Under the pieces are notes generated by a model. That model was not told the origin of the DNA. It ran no database searches and worked only from the letters and a program-made list of their open reading frames with translations. From positions 372,001-436,000 of the forward strand of contig NZ_AUDI01000001.1 of NCBI RefSeq assembly GCF_000425385.1: 64,000 bases of DNA. The letters run 5' to 3'. The stretch's first letter is position 1, and every line of letters begins with the position of its first letter. The stretch is from Pseudoduganella violaceinigra DSM 15887. Lineage in GTDB: Bacteria > Pseudomonadota > Gammaproteobacteria > Burkholderiales > Burkholderiaceae_D. Below are positions 16,099 through 25,357 of this stretch, piece after piece. The position numbers were made by a program, and so were the translations under genes.

Positions 16099-16643
16099 CT
16101 AACATCTTGTAGCAATTTCCCCTGTACTCTGGCGGCTGGCCGCTGGAGTGAAAGAAACCAGGTTCTGAATTCTTCCACTCTTTTGACCGGCACGCCTTCG
16201 TGTTGGTCAAGAATGAGCGGATGGCTCCCTGCCTGCAGGCGAAAAAGGGGGCGCTGGCCATTTGGCCGGATGTAAACGGCAAGCGGCAAACCGATGGTAA
16301 GTGGGTAGAACGGGATATCGGTTGCGAGAATTGCTTCGAAAGATGGATGATTTTCCCGTCCTTCGGCATCAAGTAGGTCTTGATACCAGAAGAACTTTTC
16401 CTCTGTTATTTCAACCCAGGCGCCCCAGAGAAAGCTTTCGCTATGCTCGTGAATGAGGATCTCAATCGAACCATAAAGATAGAATCGCTCATCGTCAATA
16501 ACGCAGAGCTCACCATTTGACCAAAGCCGCTCCCCCCTTTGTTCGAGAGGAAGCTTGGCCGCTTCAGTCGGCATAGAAACGGGAATCGATCCAGATAACG
16601 AACTATGCGCCTTTCCGCAGGATGGGCAATTTTCGAGGGCCAT
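16080..16643 (-). CDS. DUF2199-like protein
   Basis: The product is 187 residues from the ATG at 16643, which has a strong Shine-Dalgarno (GGAGGAAGAGCAC); a start at 16658 would leave none. Residues 4-14 carry CPSCGKAH, the zinc-knuckle-like opening of DUF2199 proteins. Aromatic-rich sequence follows (FLWGAWVEITEEKFFWYQDL). Cytoplasmic, function unknown. GC content is lower than in its neighbours, and it may form a pair with the small gene at 16666. Confidence 0.7.
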   Translation of the reverse strand: MALENCPSCGKAHSSLSGSIPVSMPTEAAKLPLEQRGERLWSNGELCVIDDERFYLYGSIEILIHEHSESFLWGAWVEITEEKFFWYQDLLDAEGRENHPSFEAILATDIPFYPLTIGLPLAVYIRPNGQRPLFRLQAGSHPLILDQHEGVPVKRVEEFRTWFLSLQRPAARVQGKLLQDVSQASKR

Positions 16644-16665
16644 GTGCTCTTCCTCCATACTCGAC

Positions 16666-16953
16666 TTAGGTGAAAATGTAATGTTCGATTACCTCGGGCC
16701 GGTATTGCTTTATGACGGTGCTCCTTGCAACACCAAGCGACTGCAGGAATGAACGAATTGCACTGATCCCTTGCTGCAAGTCGTGAACCTCAACATCTAT
16801 AATCACAACACCCATTCCACTTCCGCCGCCCGTTACTTCACCGAGCTGGTTCCGCTCGAGAAATTCTTCCAGAGGATCTTCAACATCATCTCGTCCATCG
16901 AACTGAAAATCTTCGGATAGGAAGACAATCTCTAAAAAGTGGTACTCATGCAT
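16666..16953 (-). CDS. Hypothetical 95-residue acidic protein
   Basis: This small acidic protein has a hydrophobic first strand (HFLEIVFLSEDF), then a charged loop and a strand GMGVVIIDVEV. Its stop lies 22 bp before the start of the DUF2199-like gene on the same strand, so the two are probably co-transcribed. I do not recognise the family. AT-rich codon use like its partner suggests both were acquired together. Confidence 0.55.
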   Translation of the reverse strand: MHEYHFLEIVFLSEDFQFDGRDDVEDPLEEFLERNQLGEVTGGGSGMGVVIIDVEVHDLQQGISAIRSFLQSLGVARSTVIKQYRPEVIEHYIFT

Positions 16954-17190
16954 AGTGGATTAAGGCAGCTTGAATTCAAGGGGGTGCCAGAGCCTAGCAG
17001 TCGGCAGCAATACTCGTCAACCTGGGAGGGCTGCGCAGAAATGCGCCTCTCTGCATGACATGAATCGTAGTATCCTGAACAGGATGGGCAGAGTGCGGAA
17101 GACCTTGCCGCTTGGGGTCCTCTGCGGAGCTGCCGCAACAAAGCCACGATGTGAAGCAGGATCGCACGATCTCAATTCGGGAGCGGCATC

Positions 17191-17376
17191 ATGAGTGACA
17201 CGCGCTACAACCAGCAGTTGGCGCTCCATGTCGAGCGGGGTATCGAACTGCTCGCCCACATGGGCGCCGCCAATGCCTGGATTTACATGCAAAGCAACCA
17301 TGTGCCGCGCGGCGTGATACTGCGCGTACTGGCCTACCCCCAGCAGCGCCGCCAATCCGGCGCCTCATTGCATTAA
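17191..17376 (+). CDS. Small protein of unknown function, 61 residues
   Basis: An ATG at 17191 follows GGGAG with about 8 nt spacing. The product is a compact helical peptide (ALHVERGIELLAHMGAANAW) with a basic C-terminus. Its 3' end overlaps the LysR gene's 3' end by 12 bp. The family is not recognised; short helical proteins of this size are common beside regulators in this clade. Confidence 0.5.
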   Translation: MSDTRYNQQLALHVERGIELLAHMGAANAWIYMQSNHVPRGVILRVLAYPQQRRQSGASLH

Positions 17377-18249
17377 GTTCAGCTCACGCACGGCCTGAAG
17401 GACGCGCAGCTTGGCGGCGTCGGGCCGCTTGCCGCTGCGCCAGGCCACCATAGCCTCCCACTCCCAGTGCGGCAAGTCCGCAATCTCCAGCTTCACCAGG
17501 TTGCCCAGCTTGAGCTGGCGCGCCGCCGCCATCTCCGGCATGAAAGTCAGGAAGCCATGTTCCTGCGCCAGCAGGATGGAGGCGGCCGATGGCTGGATGG
17601 CGTGGATCGGGCTGTCGTTGCGGCGGTGCGCGCGCAGCATGCGTATCAATTCATCGCAGTCTTCGCCCCAATATTGAGGCGCCAGGCGCGCGTTGGCCAC
17701 GTCGGCCAGCAGCAGCTTGCCGCGCCGCGCCAGTGGATGGCCGCGCCGTACCACTGCCACGATCGGCGATACCAGCAGGCGTTCCAGATGGATGCCCGCA
17801 ACGGCGGGGCATTTCAGCACCAAGCCCAGTTGCACGCGACCGGTCAGCAGCTGTTCCATGATGACTGGCGAGTGGTCGGTACTGCAGCGGATTTCCAGCG
17901 GCGCGTCGGCCAGTTTCAACAGAATCGGCCCAAACAGCAGGGCCGCCATCGACGGGACGCAGGCCAGCGTCACCTGGGGCAGCGCGGGCGCGCCCTGCAC
18001 TGCCTTCCGGCCCGCTTCGATGGCGGCCAGCGCCTGCTGGGCCGCCGGCAGGAAAGTCAGGCAGGCCGGCGTTGGCGAGGCGCCGCGCCGGTGGCGGGTG
18101 AACAGTTGCACGGCCAACTGCTCTTCCAGCGCCGCCACACGCTGGCTCACCTGCGGCTGCGACCAGCGGCGCCGCGCCGCAGCCTGGCTGAAACTTCCGT
18201 ATTCCACGATTTCCACCAGCAAGGCCAGGTCGTCGAGACTCAGAGACAT
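17365..18249 (-). CDS. LysR family regulator
   Basis: This 294-residue protein has a winged helix at 1-60 (LVEIVEYGSFSQAAARRRWS, QPQVSQRVAALEEQL) and a LysR substrate-binding domain after it. The ATG at 18249 gives the normal N-terminus; a TTG four codons upstream is less likely. It is divergent from mdtH with 91 bp between starts, so it probably controls that gene and itself. The intergenic stretch is AT-rich with an imperfect AATATGAAATATG dyad, a plausible LysR site. Confidence 0.9.
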   Translation of the reverse strand: MSLSLDDLALLVEIVEYGSFSQAAARRRWSQPQVSQRVAALEEQLAVQLFTRHRRGASPTPACLTFLPAAQQALAAIEAGRKAVQGAPALPQVTLACVPSMAALLFGPILLKLADAPLEIRCSTDHSPVIMEQLLTGRVQLGLVLKCPAVAGIHLERLLVSPIVAVVRRGHPLARRGKLLLADVANARLAPQYWGEDCDELIRMLRAHRRNDSPIHAIQPSAASILLAQEHGFLTFMPEMAAARQLKLGNLVKLEIADLPHWEWEAMVAWRSGKRPDAAKLRVLQAVRELNLMQ

Positions 18250-18340
18250 AAGAAAATCCAATATGAAATATGACCAGATAACGGCTTCTATTATGTCTTA
18301 CTCCCGCCTAAGATGGCTGCATCGCAGATGGAGGAAACGT

Positions 18341-19546
18341 ATGACCGGAGCACAAAAAGCCAGGCGGCTGGGCAAGCACTTCCTGATGATCGACCACGTG
18401 CTGGTGGTGGCCGGCTTCTACCTCGTGTTTCCCATCATTGGCCTGCATTTCGTCGGCAAATTGGGCTGGGCGGCCGCCGCGGTCGGGCTGGCGCTGGGGG
18501 CGCGCCAGGTGGCGCAGCAAGGCCTGGCCCTGTTCGGCGGCTCGCTATCGGACCGCTACGGCGCGCGGCCGCTGATCGTCGCGGGCATGCTTTTGCGCGC
18601 CGGCGGTTTCGCGCTAATGGGCTTCGCCGCGAATCCGGGCTGGCTATTGGTGTCGTGCGTGATGTCGGGCCTGGGCGGCAGCCTGTTCGAGCCGGCACGC
18701 GGCGCGCTGGTGGTCAAGCTGACGCGCCCGGCCGAACGCCCGCGCTTCTATTCGCTGCTGATGATGCAGGAAAGCGTTTCCGCCGTCACCGGCGCCCTGC
18801 TCGGCACCATGCTGCTGGGCGTGGACTTCCGCTGGGTTGGCCTGGGCGGCAGCGCATTGTTCGTACTGGCGGCACTGGCCAATGCGCTGCTGCTGCCGGC
18901 CTACCGCGTCGCCACGCCAGGCACCTCGTCCACGACTGCCATGCGCATTCCCTTGCGCGATAAGCCTTTCCTGCTGCTGGTGTTGACACTGAGCGGTTAC
19001 TACATCATGACCGTACAGTTGATGATGCTGGTGCCTGTCACGCTATCCACGCTGTCAGGCACGCCGGGCACCGTGGCCTGGATGTATGCGATGGATGCGG
19101 TGCTTGCCCTGACGCTGCTGTACCCGATGGCGCGCCTGGGCGAGCGCTATCTGTCGCTGGAGGCGCGCCTGCAAACCGGCATCGGCATCATGTGCTGCGC
19201 CGTGCTGGCCATGTCGTCGGCGCGCGCGCTGGCGCCGATGTTCATTTGTATCGCTGTGTTCTATACAGGGTCGCTCGTCGCCGAGCCTGCACGCGAGTCG
19301 CTGGTATCGCGCTACGCACTGCCCTCGGCGCGCGCCAGCTATATGGGATTGAGCCGTATCGGGCTTGCCGCTGGAGGTTTGTTCGGCTACACCGCCGGCG
19401 GCTGGCTGCTGGACTGGAGCCGCGCCGCGCAGGCGCCGGGGCTGCCTTGGCTGGTGCTGGCCGCGATCGGCACGCTGACGCTGGCGGTATTGGCTTGCGC
19501 GGCGGCGCCGCTGCCACGAAAAAAAAGCCCGCCGGTGGCGGGCTGA
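18341..19546 (+). CDS. mdtH: MFS multidrug efflux transporter MdtH
   Basis: This 401-residue protein has 12 predicted membrane helices. It aligns closely by eye with E. coli MdtH: KARRLGKHFLMIDHVLVVAG at the N-terminus, GARQVAQQGLALFGGSLSD (motif A region) and SGLGGSLFEPARGALVVKL. The length matches the family (402 in E. coli). The ATG at 18341 has an excellent Shine-Dalgarno (GGAGGAAACGT). MdtH exports drugs such as fluoroquinolones in E. coli. The divergent LysR gene is the likely regulator. Confidence 0.93.
   Translation: MTGAQKARRLGKHFLMIDHVLVVAGFYLVFPIIGLHFVGKLGWAAAAVGLALGARQVAQQGLALFGGSLSDRYGARPLIVAGMLLRAGGFALMGFAANPGWLLVSCVMSGLGGSLFEPARGALVVKLTRPAERPRFYSLLMMQESVSAVTGALLGTMLLGVDFRWVGLGGSALFVLAALANALLLPAYRVATPGTSSTTAMRIPLRDKPFLLLVLTLSGYYIMTVQLMMLVPVTLSTLSGTPGTVAWMYAMDAVLALTLLYPMARLGERYLSLEARLQTGIGIMCCAVLAMSSARALAPMFICIAVFYTGSLVAEPARESLVSRYALPSARASYMGLSRIGLAAGGLFGYTAGGWLLDWSRAAQAPGLPWLVLAAIGTLTLAVLACAAAPLPRKKSPPVAG
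19519..19544 (-). terminator. Leftward Rho-independent terminator inside the mdtH 3' end
   Basis: The stem AGCCCGCC/GGCGGGCT (19526-19533 and 19537-19544) is preceded by eight A on the + strand, which becomes a U-run only for leftward transcripts. It reads as a terminator against antisense transcription arriving from the right. Confidence 0.7.
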
Positions 19547-19683
19547 ACACTTTGGTTGGGTAATTCATTCTAGTGCGCGAAATAGCGTTTGATTCTATCC
19601 AATCGTCACTTGTGCCGATTCATTGATGGATGAGGTGGAAAAATGCATCACGCGGCGGCGCTGCGCGCGCATAGAATGCAGAA

Positions 19684-20568
19684 ATGAAATCCTACATCGC
19701 CCAATGCGTCCTGCCCATTGCCGCCGAACTGGGAGAAGGGCCGCTCTATCTGCCGGCACAAGACCGCCTGCTATTCGTTGATCTGAAGCGTTGCATCCTG
19801 CATGCCTGGGATGCATCTACCCGCCGGCACGACAGCTGGCTGCTGCCCGATTATCTTTGCTGGATCGTGCCGCGCCGCGACGGCGACGGCTTCATGGCAG
19901 GCTTGCGCGACAGCGTCGTAAGACTTTGGCTGGAACCGGCGCTGCGCATCGCCCCCCTTGTCCGCGTCGTCGACAGCGCGCGCGGACTGCGCCTGAACGA
20001 TGCGAAAGCCGACCAGCACGGGCGGCTGTGGTTGGGCTCCATGCATGATAGCGACTACCAGCAAGCCGCGGGCATGCTGTTCCGCCTTGATCCCGACTTG
20101 CGGCTGCATATTGCCGACGAGGGCTATCACATCTGCAACGGCCCTACCTTTGCCCCCGATGGCCGCACCCTGTACCACTCGGATAGCTTCATCGATGTGA
20201 GCTATCGCTATCCGCTGGCAGCCGACGGCAGCCTGGGGCCGCGCGAAGTTTGGCGCCGCTTTTCAGGCCGCGGTTCGCCGGACGGCATGCAGGCCGATAG
20301 CGAAGGCTGCATCTGGATCGCGCAGTGGGGCGGCGCGCGTGTCTGCCGCTTCAGCCCCGATGGCGAATTGCTGGCCGAAGTGCCGCTTCCCGTGTCCCAA
20401 CCCGCGTCGCTGGCGTTTGGCGGCGAAGATTTGCGCACGCTCTACATCACGACGGCGCGCGAAGGCCTGTCGGCCGAACAATTGGCGCTGGAACCGCTGG
20501 CGGGTGCCTTGTTCACTGCCCTGATCGACGTTCCGGGCCTGCCGGCCAATGCCTTCGGCGCCGGTTGA
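19684..20568 (+). CDS. SMP-30/gluconolactonase family protein
   Basis: This is a 294-residue six-bladed propeller with all four metal ligands in place: Glu18 (ELGEGPL), Asn105 (RLNDAKAD), Asn152 (CNGPTF) and Asp200 (SPDGMQ). Enzymes of this family hydrolyse sugar lactones with a divalent metal. Likely roles are gluconolactone, arabinolactone or galactonolactone hydrolysis. It stands alone, between mdtH and the ArsR pair. It could supply the lactonase activity that the degenerate dgo-linked paralogue at 26937 probably lacks (inference). Confidence 0.88.
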   Translation: MKSYIAQCVLPIAAELGEGPLYLPAQDRLLFVDLKRCILHAWDASTRRHDSWLLPDYLCWIVPRRDGDGFMAGLRDSVVRLWLEPALRIAPLVRVVDSARGLRLNDAKADQHGRLWLGSMHDSDYQQAAGMLFRLDPDLRLHIADEGYHICNGPTFAPDGRTLYHSDSFIDVSYRYPLAADGSLGPREVWRRFSGRGSPDGMQADSEGCIWIAQWGGARVCRFSPDGELLAEVPLPVSQPASLAFGGEDLRTLYITTAREGLSAEQLALEPLAGALFTALIDVPGLPANAFGAG

Positions 20569-20694
20569 TCTGGGCCCGGCTTTGGCATCGTCACCAACTC
20601 GAACGACCCACTGTCGGATGCGGCGCTGTCGGCAATCGTGCGGAAACGCCCGTCCGGCAGCGGCATGCCGGGCGATGCCTGGAGTTTTGCTGCG

Positions 20695-21024
20695 CTAGGC
20701 GTCCTTTTCCACAAAGCGCTTGAGCCTTGCCAGGGCCTGCTCCCACTGGCGGCCGATGGCATCGAGGGAATCGCGCGCCTCACCGATCGGGCCTGGCTGC
20801 AACTGCCACAGCCGTTCGCGCCCCGACTTGATATCGCTCACCAGGCCGGCTTCGGCCAGCACCGACAAGTGCTTGGTCACGCCCTGGCGGCTGATATCGG
20901 TCGCTTCGGTCAACTGCGAAATCGAATGCGCCCCGCCATCGCTGAGCAGGGACACCAGCATGAGCCGCGTCGGATCGCCCAACGCGGCAAACACCGGTGC
21001 GACGGAAACATCATTCGCCCGCAT
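20695..21024 (-). CDS. ArsR family regulator
   Basis: This 109-residue protein is a winged helix (VFAALGDPTRLMLVSLLSDG, SISQLTEATDISRQGVTKHL, SVLAEAGLV). The ATG at 21024 overlaps the 3' end of the upstream SRPBCC gene by 14 bp. No metal-binding Cys pair is present, so it belongs to the metal-independent ArsR group that commonly travels with AHSA1-type SRPBCC proteins. Confidence 0.9.
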   Translation of the reverse strand: MRANDVSVAPVFAALGDPTRLMLVSLLSDGGAHSISQLTEATDISRQGVTKHLSVLAEAGLVSDIKSGRERLWQLQPGPIGEARDSLDAIGRQWEQALARLKRFVEKDA

Positions 21025-21469
21025 ATTTCGCAATCCTGCGCAATTGCGCTTCCCAGCCGCCACTGTTCATTTCGAAGGCGCGCGCGCGGCGGTGGGCCGG
21101 CACGCGGTCGAAACCCGACTCCACCACCTTCAGCAAGGTCGCGTTGTTGGCCGCCTCGTGCAAGATGAAGGTGACCAGCGTTGGCTCTTCGTTCGCCAGG
21201 TCCGCCGCCGGATCGATCGGGTAGGGAATCCAGTGAAAGGCCATCAGCGACGTGGGCTCGATGCGCGCAAAGGTCGCATCAAAATAACAGTCGGGATGGT
21301 CCGGCAGGTTCATTTTGGCGCGTGCCCGCTGGCCCACCTTGAATGACTGCCCGCTCAGGTCGACGCCGAACCAGGCGCCGAATTCCTCGGCGCTGGCCAG
21401 CGCTCGCCATACGCGTTCACGCGGTGCATTGATAACGATACTGCGTTCGATACGGTCTGTTTCGCTCAT
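21011..21469 (-). CDS. SRPBCC (AHSA1-like) protein
   Basis: This 152-residue protein has a helix-grip fold of the activator-of-Hsp90 C-terminal type (IERSIVINAPRERVWRALAS, EFGAWFGVDL, FHWIPYPID). The ATG at 21469 has a strong Shine-Dalgarno (AAGGAGGAGCAC), which rules out the longer frame to 21520. It heads a two-gene operon with the ArsR regulator, a frequent pairing in Proteobacteria. The ligand is unknown. Confidence 0.88.
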   Translation of the reverse strand: MSETDRIERSIVINAPRERVWRALASAEEFGAWFGVDLSGQSFKVGQRARAKMNLPDHPDCYFDATFARIEPTSLMAFHWIPYPIDPAADLANEEPTLVTFILHEAANNATLLKVVESGFDRVPAHRRARAFEMNSGGWEAQLRRIAKYAGE

Positions 21470-21603
21470 GATGTGCTCCTCCTTTGAATCCATTATGGTC
21501 CGCACCCGCGAAATATGCAACCATTTAGTTGCACATTAATGTTACTACTGAAAACTTGATCGAGTTCATGGTTTGACAACACATCCATCGCTACGATGGC
21601 TGC

Positions 21604-21939
21604 ATGTTCCCGCACCGCCTCACTCGCCGTTTCATCACTTTGCTGTTGCTGCTGTATGTGGCCATGCAAAGTTATGCGGCTGCAGCGCAGGCAACGATGC
21701 CGATGATGGACCACGCAGCATGCGCCGCACATCATGAAGGCAACGACCAGCGCGGGATGGCGGACTGCTTCGTCCAGTGTTCGCTGTGCGGCGCCCCTGC
21801 CGTGGCGCCCGGCTTCGGCCAGCCGTCCATCCCCGTACCGCATGACCTCACAGGTCCTCGGACCGCCATCATCGCGGCGCAGCACGATGGCGAATCCCAT
21901 CTACCGCACCAGGCGCGGGGACCTCCGGCCGCAGTGTGA
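21604..21939 (+). CDS. Small Met/His/Cys-rich exported protein (DUF2946-like)
   Basis: This 111-residue protein has an N-terminal hydrophobic signal (FITLLLLLYVAMQSYAAAA). It is then rich in Met, His and Cys: MPMMDHAACAAHHEGN, and CFVQCSLCGAP. This fits a periplasmic copper-binding peptide. It lies 66 bp upstream of a copper-type TonB receptor on the same strand, an arrangement often seen for DUF2946-like proteins. The copper role is inference from composition and context. Confidence 0.65.
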   Translation: MFPHRLTRRFITLLLLLYVAMQSYAAAAQATMPMMDHAACAAHHEGNDQRGMADCFVQCSLCGAPAVAPGFGQPSIPVPHDLTGPRTAIIAAQHDGESHLPHQARGPPAAV

Positions 21940-21955
21940 CACCTGCTCTTATTCC

Positions 21956-21982
21956 CATGCGCCGCCCCCCCGGCGGCGCATG
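21956..21982. repeat. 11-bp perfect hairpin before the TonB receptor gene
   Basis: CATGCGCCGCC and GGCGGCGCATG flank five C residues. The hairpin ends 23 bp before the receptor start, with no T-run. It may be an attenuator-like or stabilising mRNA structure between the two genes. Confidence 0.5.
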
Positions 21983-22005
21983 ACACGTCACACCGGAGAA
22001 CAAAA

Positions 22006-24099
22006 ATGAATCCGCAGTTCCGCAAGCATCTGCTTGCAATGTCTGTTGCCACCGCCCTTCCCTGCTACGCACAAACTTCCCTCCCCAGCGTCATCATCAC
22101 CGGCTCCAATCCCGACGTCATGCAGGTGGACGTCAGCAAGAAAGGCTTCCCGAGCGATACCGCCAAGCTGCTGCAATCCGTGGCCGGGGTCAGCATGGTC
22201 AGCGGCGGCGGCGTGTCCGGCCTGCCGTCCATCCGCGGCCTGGCTGACGACCGCTTGCGCATCCAGGTCGACGGCATGGACCTGGTCTCGGCATGCGCCA
22301 ATCATATGAATCCGGCGCTGTCGTATATCGCGCCGTCGCAAGTCGAATCGATCCAGGTCCTGCCCGGCATTACCCCCGTCAGCGTCGGCGGCGACAGCAT
22401 CGGCGGCACCATCCGCGTGCGCTCGGCCGATCCAAAATTCGCCGAAGCAGGCCAGTTGCTGCGCGAAGGACAGGCCAGCTTTGTCTACCGCGGCAACGGC
22501 AATGTGCGCGACGTTGGCCTGGCGGCCACGCTGGCCAGCGAAACCTTCTCCGCCACCTATCGCGGCGCGGCGATCAAGGCCGGCAATTACGAAGACGGCG
22601 GCGGCAAGGAGATCGGCTCCTCCGCCTACGAATCGCGCAACCACGCGCTGACCCTCGCCATGCGCGCCGAAACGCGCCTGCTGGAGCTGAAACTCGGCCT
22701 GCAGCGCATGCCCTACCAGGGCTTCCCCAACCAGCGCATGGACCTGACCCGCAACGACAGCGAGCAGTTCAACCTGCGCTACCTCGAACGCTTTGGCTGG
22801 GGCATGCTGGAAAGCCGTGCCTACTACGAGCACACCCGCCATGCGATGAATTTCGGCGCGGACAAGCAGTTCTGGTACGGCGCGAAAAAAGACATCCCCG
22901 GCATGCCGATGGACGCCGAAGGCAAGAACACCGGGCTGTCGGTCAAAGCCACCATCCCGCTGTCGCAGCCCGACACCCTGCGCGTCGGCGCCGACTACCG
23001 CCGCTATCGGCTGGACGACTGGTGGGACCCGTCCGGCGGCGGCATGGCGCCCGACACCTTCTGGAATATCCGCGGCGGCCAGCGCGACCGCTTGGGCGCC
23101 TACGCCGAATGGGACCGGCGCTGGAACCCGGCCTGGTTCACGCAACTGGGCATGCGCGGCGAAAAGGTCAGCAGCAACACCGGTGCGGTACAAGGCTATA
23201 ACGCCGGCTACATCAAGGATGCATCCCGCTTCAACGCCCTCAACCGCGAACGCGACGACCATAACCTGGACCTGACAGCACAGGCCCGCTATATTCCCTC
23301 GCAGGACATGACGGTCAAATTCGGCTACGCCCGCAAGGCCCGCTCGCCGAACCTGTGCGAACGCTACACCTGGTCCACCGGTGGCATGGCGATGGCCATG
23401 GTGAACATTGCCGGCGACGGCAACGGCTATGTCGGCGACCCGTCGCTGCGGCCGGAAGTGGCGCATATGGCCACCGGCAGCGTCGAATGGCACGACTCGG
23501 CACAGGAAAAATGGTCGTTCGCCGTTTCCCCTTTCTACACCAGGGTCGAAGACTATATCGATGCACGCTGCCTCGCCACCTGCCAGCGCGGCGCCTTCGT
23601 CAACCTGCGCTTCGCCAATGTCGATGCACGCCTCTACGGCGCCGAAGTCTCGGCCCATGCGGCGCTGGCATCGGGCAGCTACGGCGCGTTGTCGGGCGAT
23701 ATGCAAGTGAACTATGTGCGCGGCGAAAACCGCAGCACAGGCGACAACTTGTACAACATGATGCCGCTGAACACCCGCCTGCTGCTCAACCACCGCTTGG
23801 GTGCTTGGAGCGGCGCGCTGGAAGTGCAGGCCGTCAGCGCCAAGGAGCGCGTCTCGACGCTGCATAACGAGCTGCGTACTGGCGGCTACGCCCTGGCCGC
23901 CCTGCGCACCAGCTATGCCTGGAACAAGGTGCAATTCGACTTCGGCGTGGAAAACCTGTTCGACCGCCGCTACGAACTGCCGCTCGGCGGGGCGTATGTT
24001 GGCCAGGGCATGACCATGGCGCTGAACGGCGTCCCTTACGGCATCGGCGTGCGCGGCATGGGCCGCTCGGTGTATGCCGGACTGACCTTCAAGCTGTAA
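22006..24099 (+). CDS. oprC: TonB-dependent copper receptor, OprC/NosA type
   Basis: This 697-residue protein has a signal peptide (1-22), a plug domain at about 45-145 and a 22-strand barrel. The OprC copper-site signature CxxxM appears as Cys97-His100-Met101 (SACANHMNPALSYI), and the HxM element as His279-Met281 (RHAMNFG). In Pseudomonas OprC these two motifs bind copper. The C-terminus ends GLTFKL, a barrel-type strand. It sits just downstream of a Met/His/Cys-rich exported protein. High-affinity copper import is well supported by the motifs. Confidence 0.85.
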   Translation: MNPQFRKHLLAMSVATALPCYAQTSLPSVIITGSNPDVMQVDVSKKGFPSDTAKLLQSVAGVSMVSGGGVSGLPSIRGLADDRLRIQVDGMDLVSACANHMNPALSYIAPSQVESIQVLPGITPVSVGGDSIGGTIRVRSADPKFAEAGQLLREGQASFVYRGNGNVRDVGLAATLASETFSATYRGAAIKAGNYEDGGGKEIGSSAYESRNHALTLAMRAETRLLELKLGLQRMPYQGFPNQRMDLTRNDSEQFNLRYLERFGWGMLESRAYYEHTRHAMNFGADKQFWYGAKKDIPGMPMDAEGKNTGLSVKATIPLSQPDTLRVGADYRRYRLDDWWDPSGGGMAPDTFWNIRGGQRDRLGAYAEWDRRWNPAWFTQLGMRGEKVSSNTGAVQGYNAGYIKDASRFNALNRERDDHNLDLTAQARYIPSQDMTVKFGYARKARSPNLCERYTWSTGGMAMAMVNIAGDGNGYVGDPSLRPEVAHMATGSVEWHDSAQEKWSFAVSPFYTRVEDYIDARCLATCQRGAFVNLRFANVDARLYGAEVSAHAALASGSYGALSGDMQVNYVRGENRSTGDNLYNMMPLNTRLLLNHRLGAWSGALEVQAVSAKERVSTLHNELRTGGYALAALRTSYAWNKVQFDFGVENLFDRRYELPLGGAYVGQGMTMALNGVPYGIGVRGMGRSVYAGLTFKL

Positions 24100-24162
24100 A
24101 AAAGGCCTTGCGCTATGCCCAAACGATATACGAATCCGTAAATTTCTCATATTTGTGAACTA

Positions 24163-24203
24163 GCTCGCCAAGCTAGACTTGTCCCAATTCTTTCTTGGCG
24201 AGC
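24163..24203. promoter_or_regulatory. 10-bp inverted repeat upstream of dgoD
   Basis: GCTCGCCAAG (24163-24172) and CTTGGCGAGC (24194-24203) are perfect complements with a 21-bp spacer, so the arm centres are 31 bp apart. The right arm ends 5 bp before the dgoD ATG. It could be a paired operator for the LysR protein encoded at the end of the operon, or an mRNA hairpin covering the ribosome-binding site. Confidence 0.55.
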
Positions 24204-24208
24204 AACAA

Positions 24209-25357
24209 ATGAAGATCACAAAATTGACCACGTTCCGCATCCCGCCGCGCTGGATGCTGCTCAAGGTCGAGACGGACGAAGGCATTGTCGGTTGGGGCGA
24301 GCCTGTCATCGAAGGCAAGGCCCGCACCGTGGAAGCGGCAGTCCATGAACTGTCGCAATACCTGGTGGGCCAGGATCCGCGCCGCATCAACGACCTGTGG
24401 CAGGTGATGTACCGCGGCGGCTTTTACCGCGGCGGCGCAATTTTGATGAGCGCCATCGCCGGCATCGACCAGGCGCTGTGGGACATCAAGGGCAAAGCGC
24501 TTGGCGTGCCCGTGTACGAGCTGCTGGGCGGGCTGGTACGCGAACGCATGAAAACCTATAGCTGGGTGGGCGGCGACCGCCCGGCCGACGTCATCGCCGG
24601 CATCCGCGCCTTGCGTGAGGGCGGTTTCGACACCTTCAAGATGAACGGCACCGAGGAATTCGGCATCATCGAAACTTCGGCCGCGGTGGATGCAGCGGTG
24701 GCGCGCATCGCCGGCATCCGCGAAGCCTTCGGCAACGAGATCGAATTCGGCATCGACTTCCACGGCCGCGTCGCCGCGCCGATGGCCAAGGTACTGCTGC
24801 GCGAACTGGAACCTTACCGCCCCCTGTTTGTCGAAGAACCAGTGCTGGCCGAACAATCCGAATACTATCCGCGCCTGGCCGAATCGACGTCGATTCCATT
24901 GGCGGCCGGCGAGCGCATGTTCTCGCGCTTCGAATTCAAGAACGTCTTCCATGCCGGCGGCCTGGCAATCGTGCAGCCCGACCTATCGCATGCCGGCGGC
25001 ATCTCGGAATGCCTGAAGATCGCCGCCATGGCGGAAGCCTACGACATCGCGCTGGCACCGCATTGCCCGCTTGGCCCCGTCGCGCTGGCGGCCTGCCTGC
25101 AGGTGGACTTCGTCTCCTACAACGCCGTGCTGCAGGAACAAAGCATGGGCATCCATTACAACAAGGGCGGCGAGCTGCTCGACTACGTGGTGAACAAGGA
25201 AGACTTCAGGATCGACAATGGCTATATCAAGCCCCTGCCCAAGCCTGGCCTGGGCGTAGTCGTCGATGAAGAACGCGTGATTGAAGCCAGCCGCAATGCG
25301 CCGGACTGGAGCAACCCGCTGTGGCGCCATCCTGACGGCAGCGTGGCAGAATGGTAA
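24209..25357 (+). CDS. dgoD: D-galactonate dehydratase
   Basis: This 382-residue enolase-superfamily enzyme has the same length as E. coli DgoD. It dehydrates D-galactonate to 2-dehydro-3-deoxy-galactonate. Metal ligands are visible in GIDFHGR, FVEEPV and AAGERM, with the catalytic His in [13 protein letters not shown]. The N-terminal capping domain opens [19 protein letters not shown]. It is first in a DeLey-Doudoroff operon and overlaps dgoK by 7 bp. The start follows a GC-rich dyad. Confidence 0.95.
   Translation: MKITKLTTFRIPPRWMLLKVETDEGIVGWGEPVIEGKARTVEAAVHELSQYLVGQDPRRINDLWQVMYRGGFYRGGAILMSAIAGIDQALWDIKGKALGVPVYELLGGLVRERMKTYSWVGGDRPADVIAGIRALREGGFDTFKMNGTEEFGIIETSAAVDAAVARIAGIREAFGNEIEFGIDFHGRVAAPMAKVLLRELEPYRPLFVEEPVLAEQSEYYPRLAESTSIPLAAGERMFSRFEFKNVFHAGGLAIVQPDLSHAGGISECLKIAAMAEAYDIALAPHCPLGPVALAACLQVDFVSYNAVLQEQSMGIHYNKGGELLDYVVNKEDFRIDNGYIKPLPKPGLGVVVDEERVIEASRNAPDWSNPLWRHPDGSVAEW

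Noticed and set aside
21988..24150. 720-codon leftward frame
   Set aside because: It is a complete antisense shadow of the copper receptor gene, rich in Ala/Gly/His with no domain pattern.
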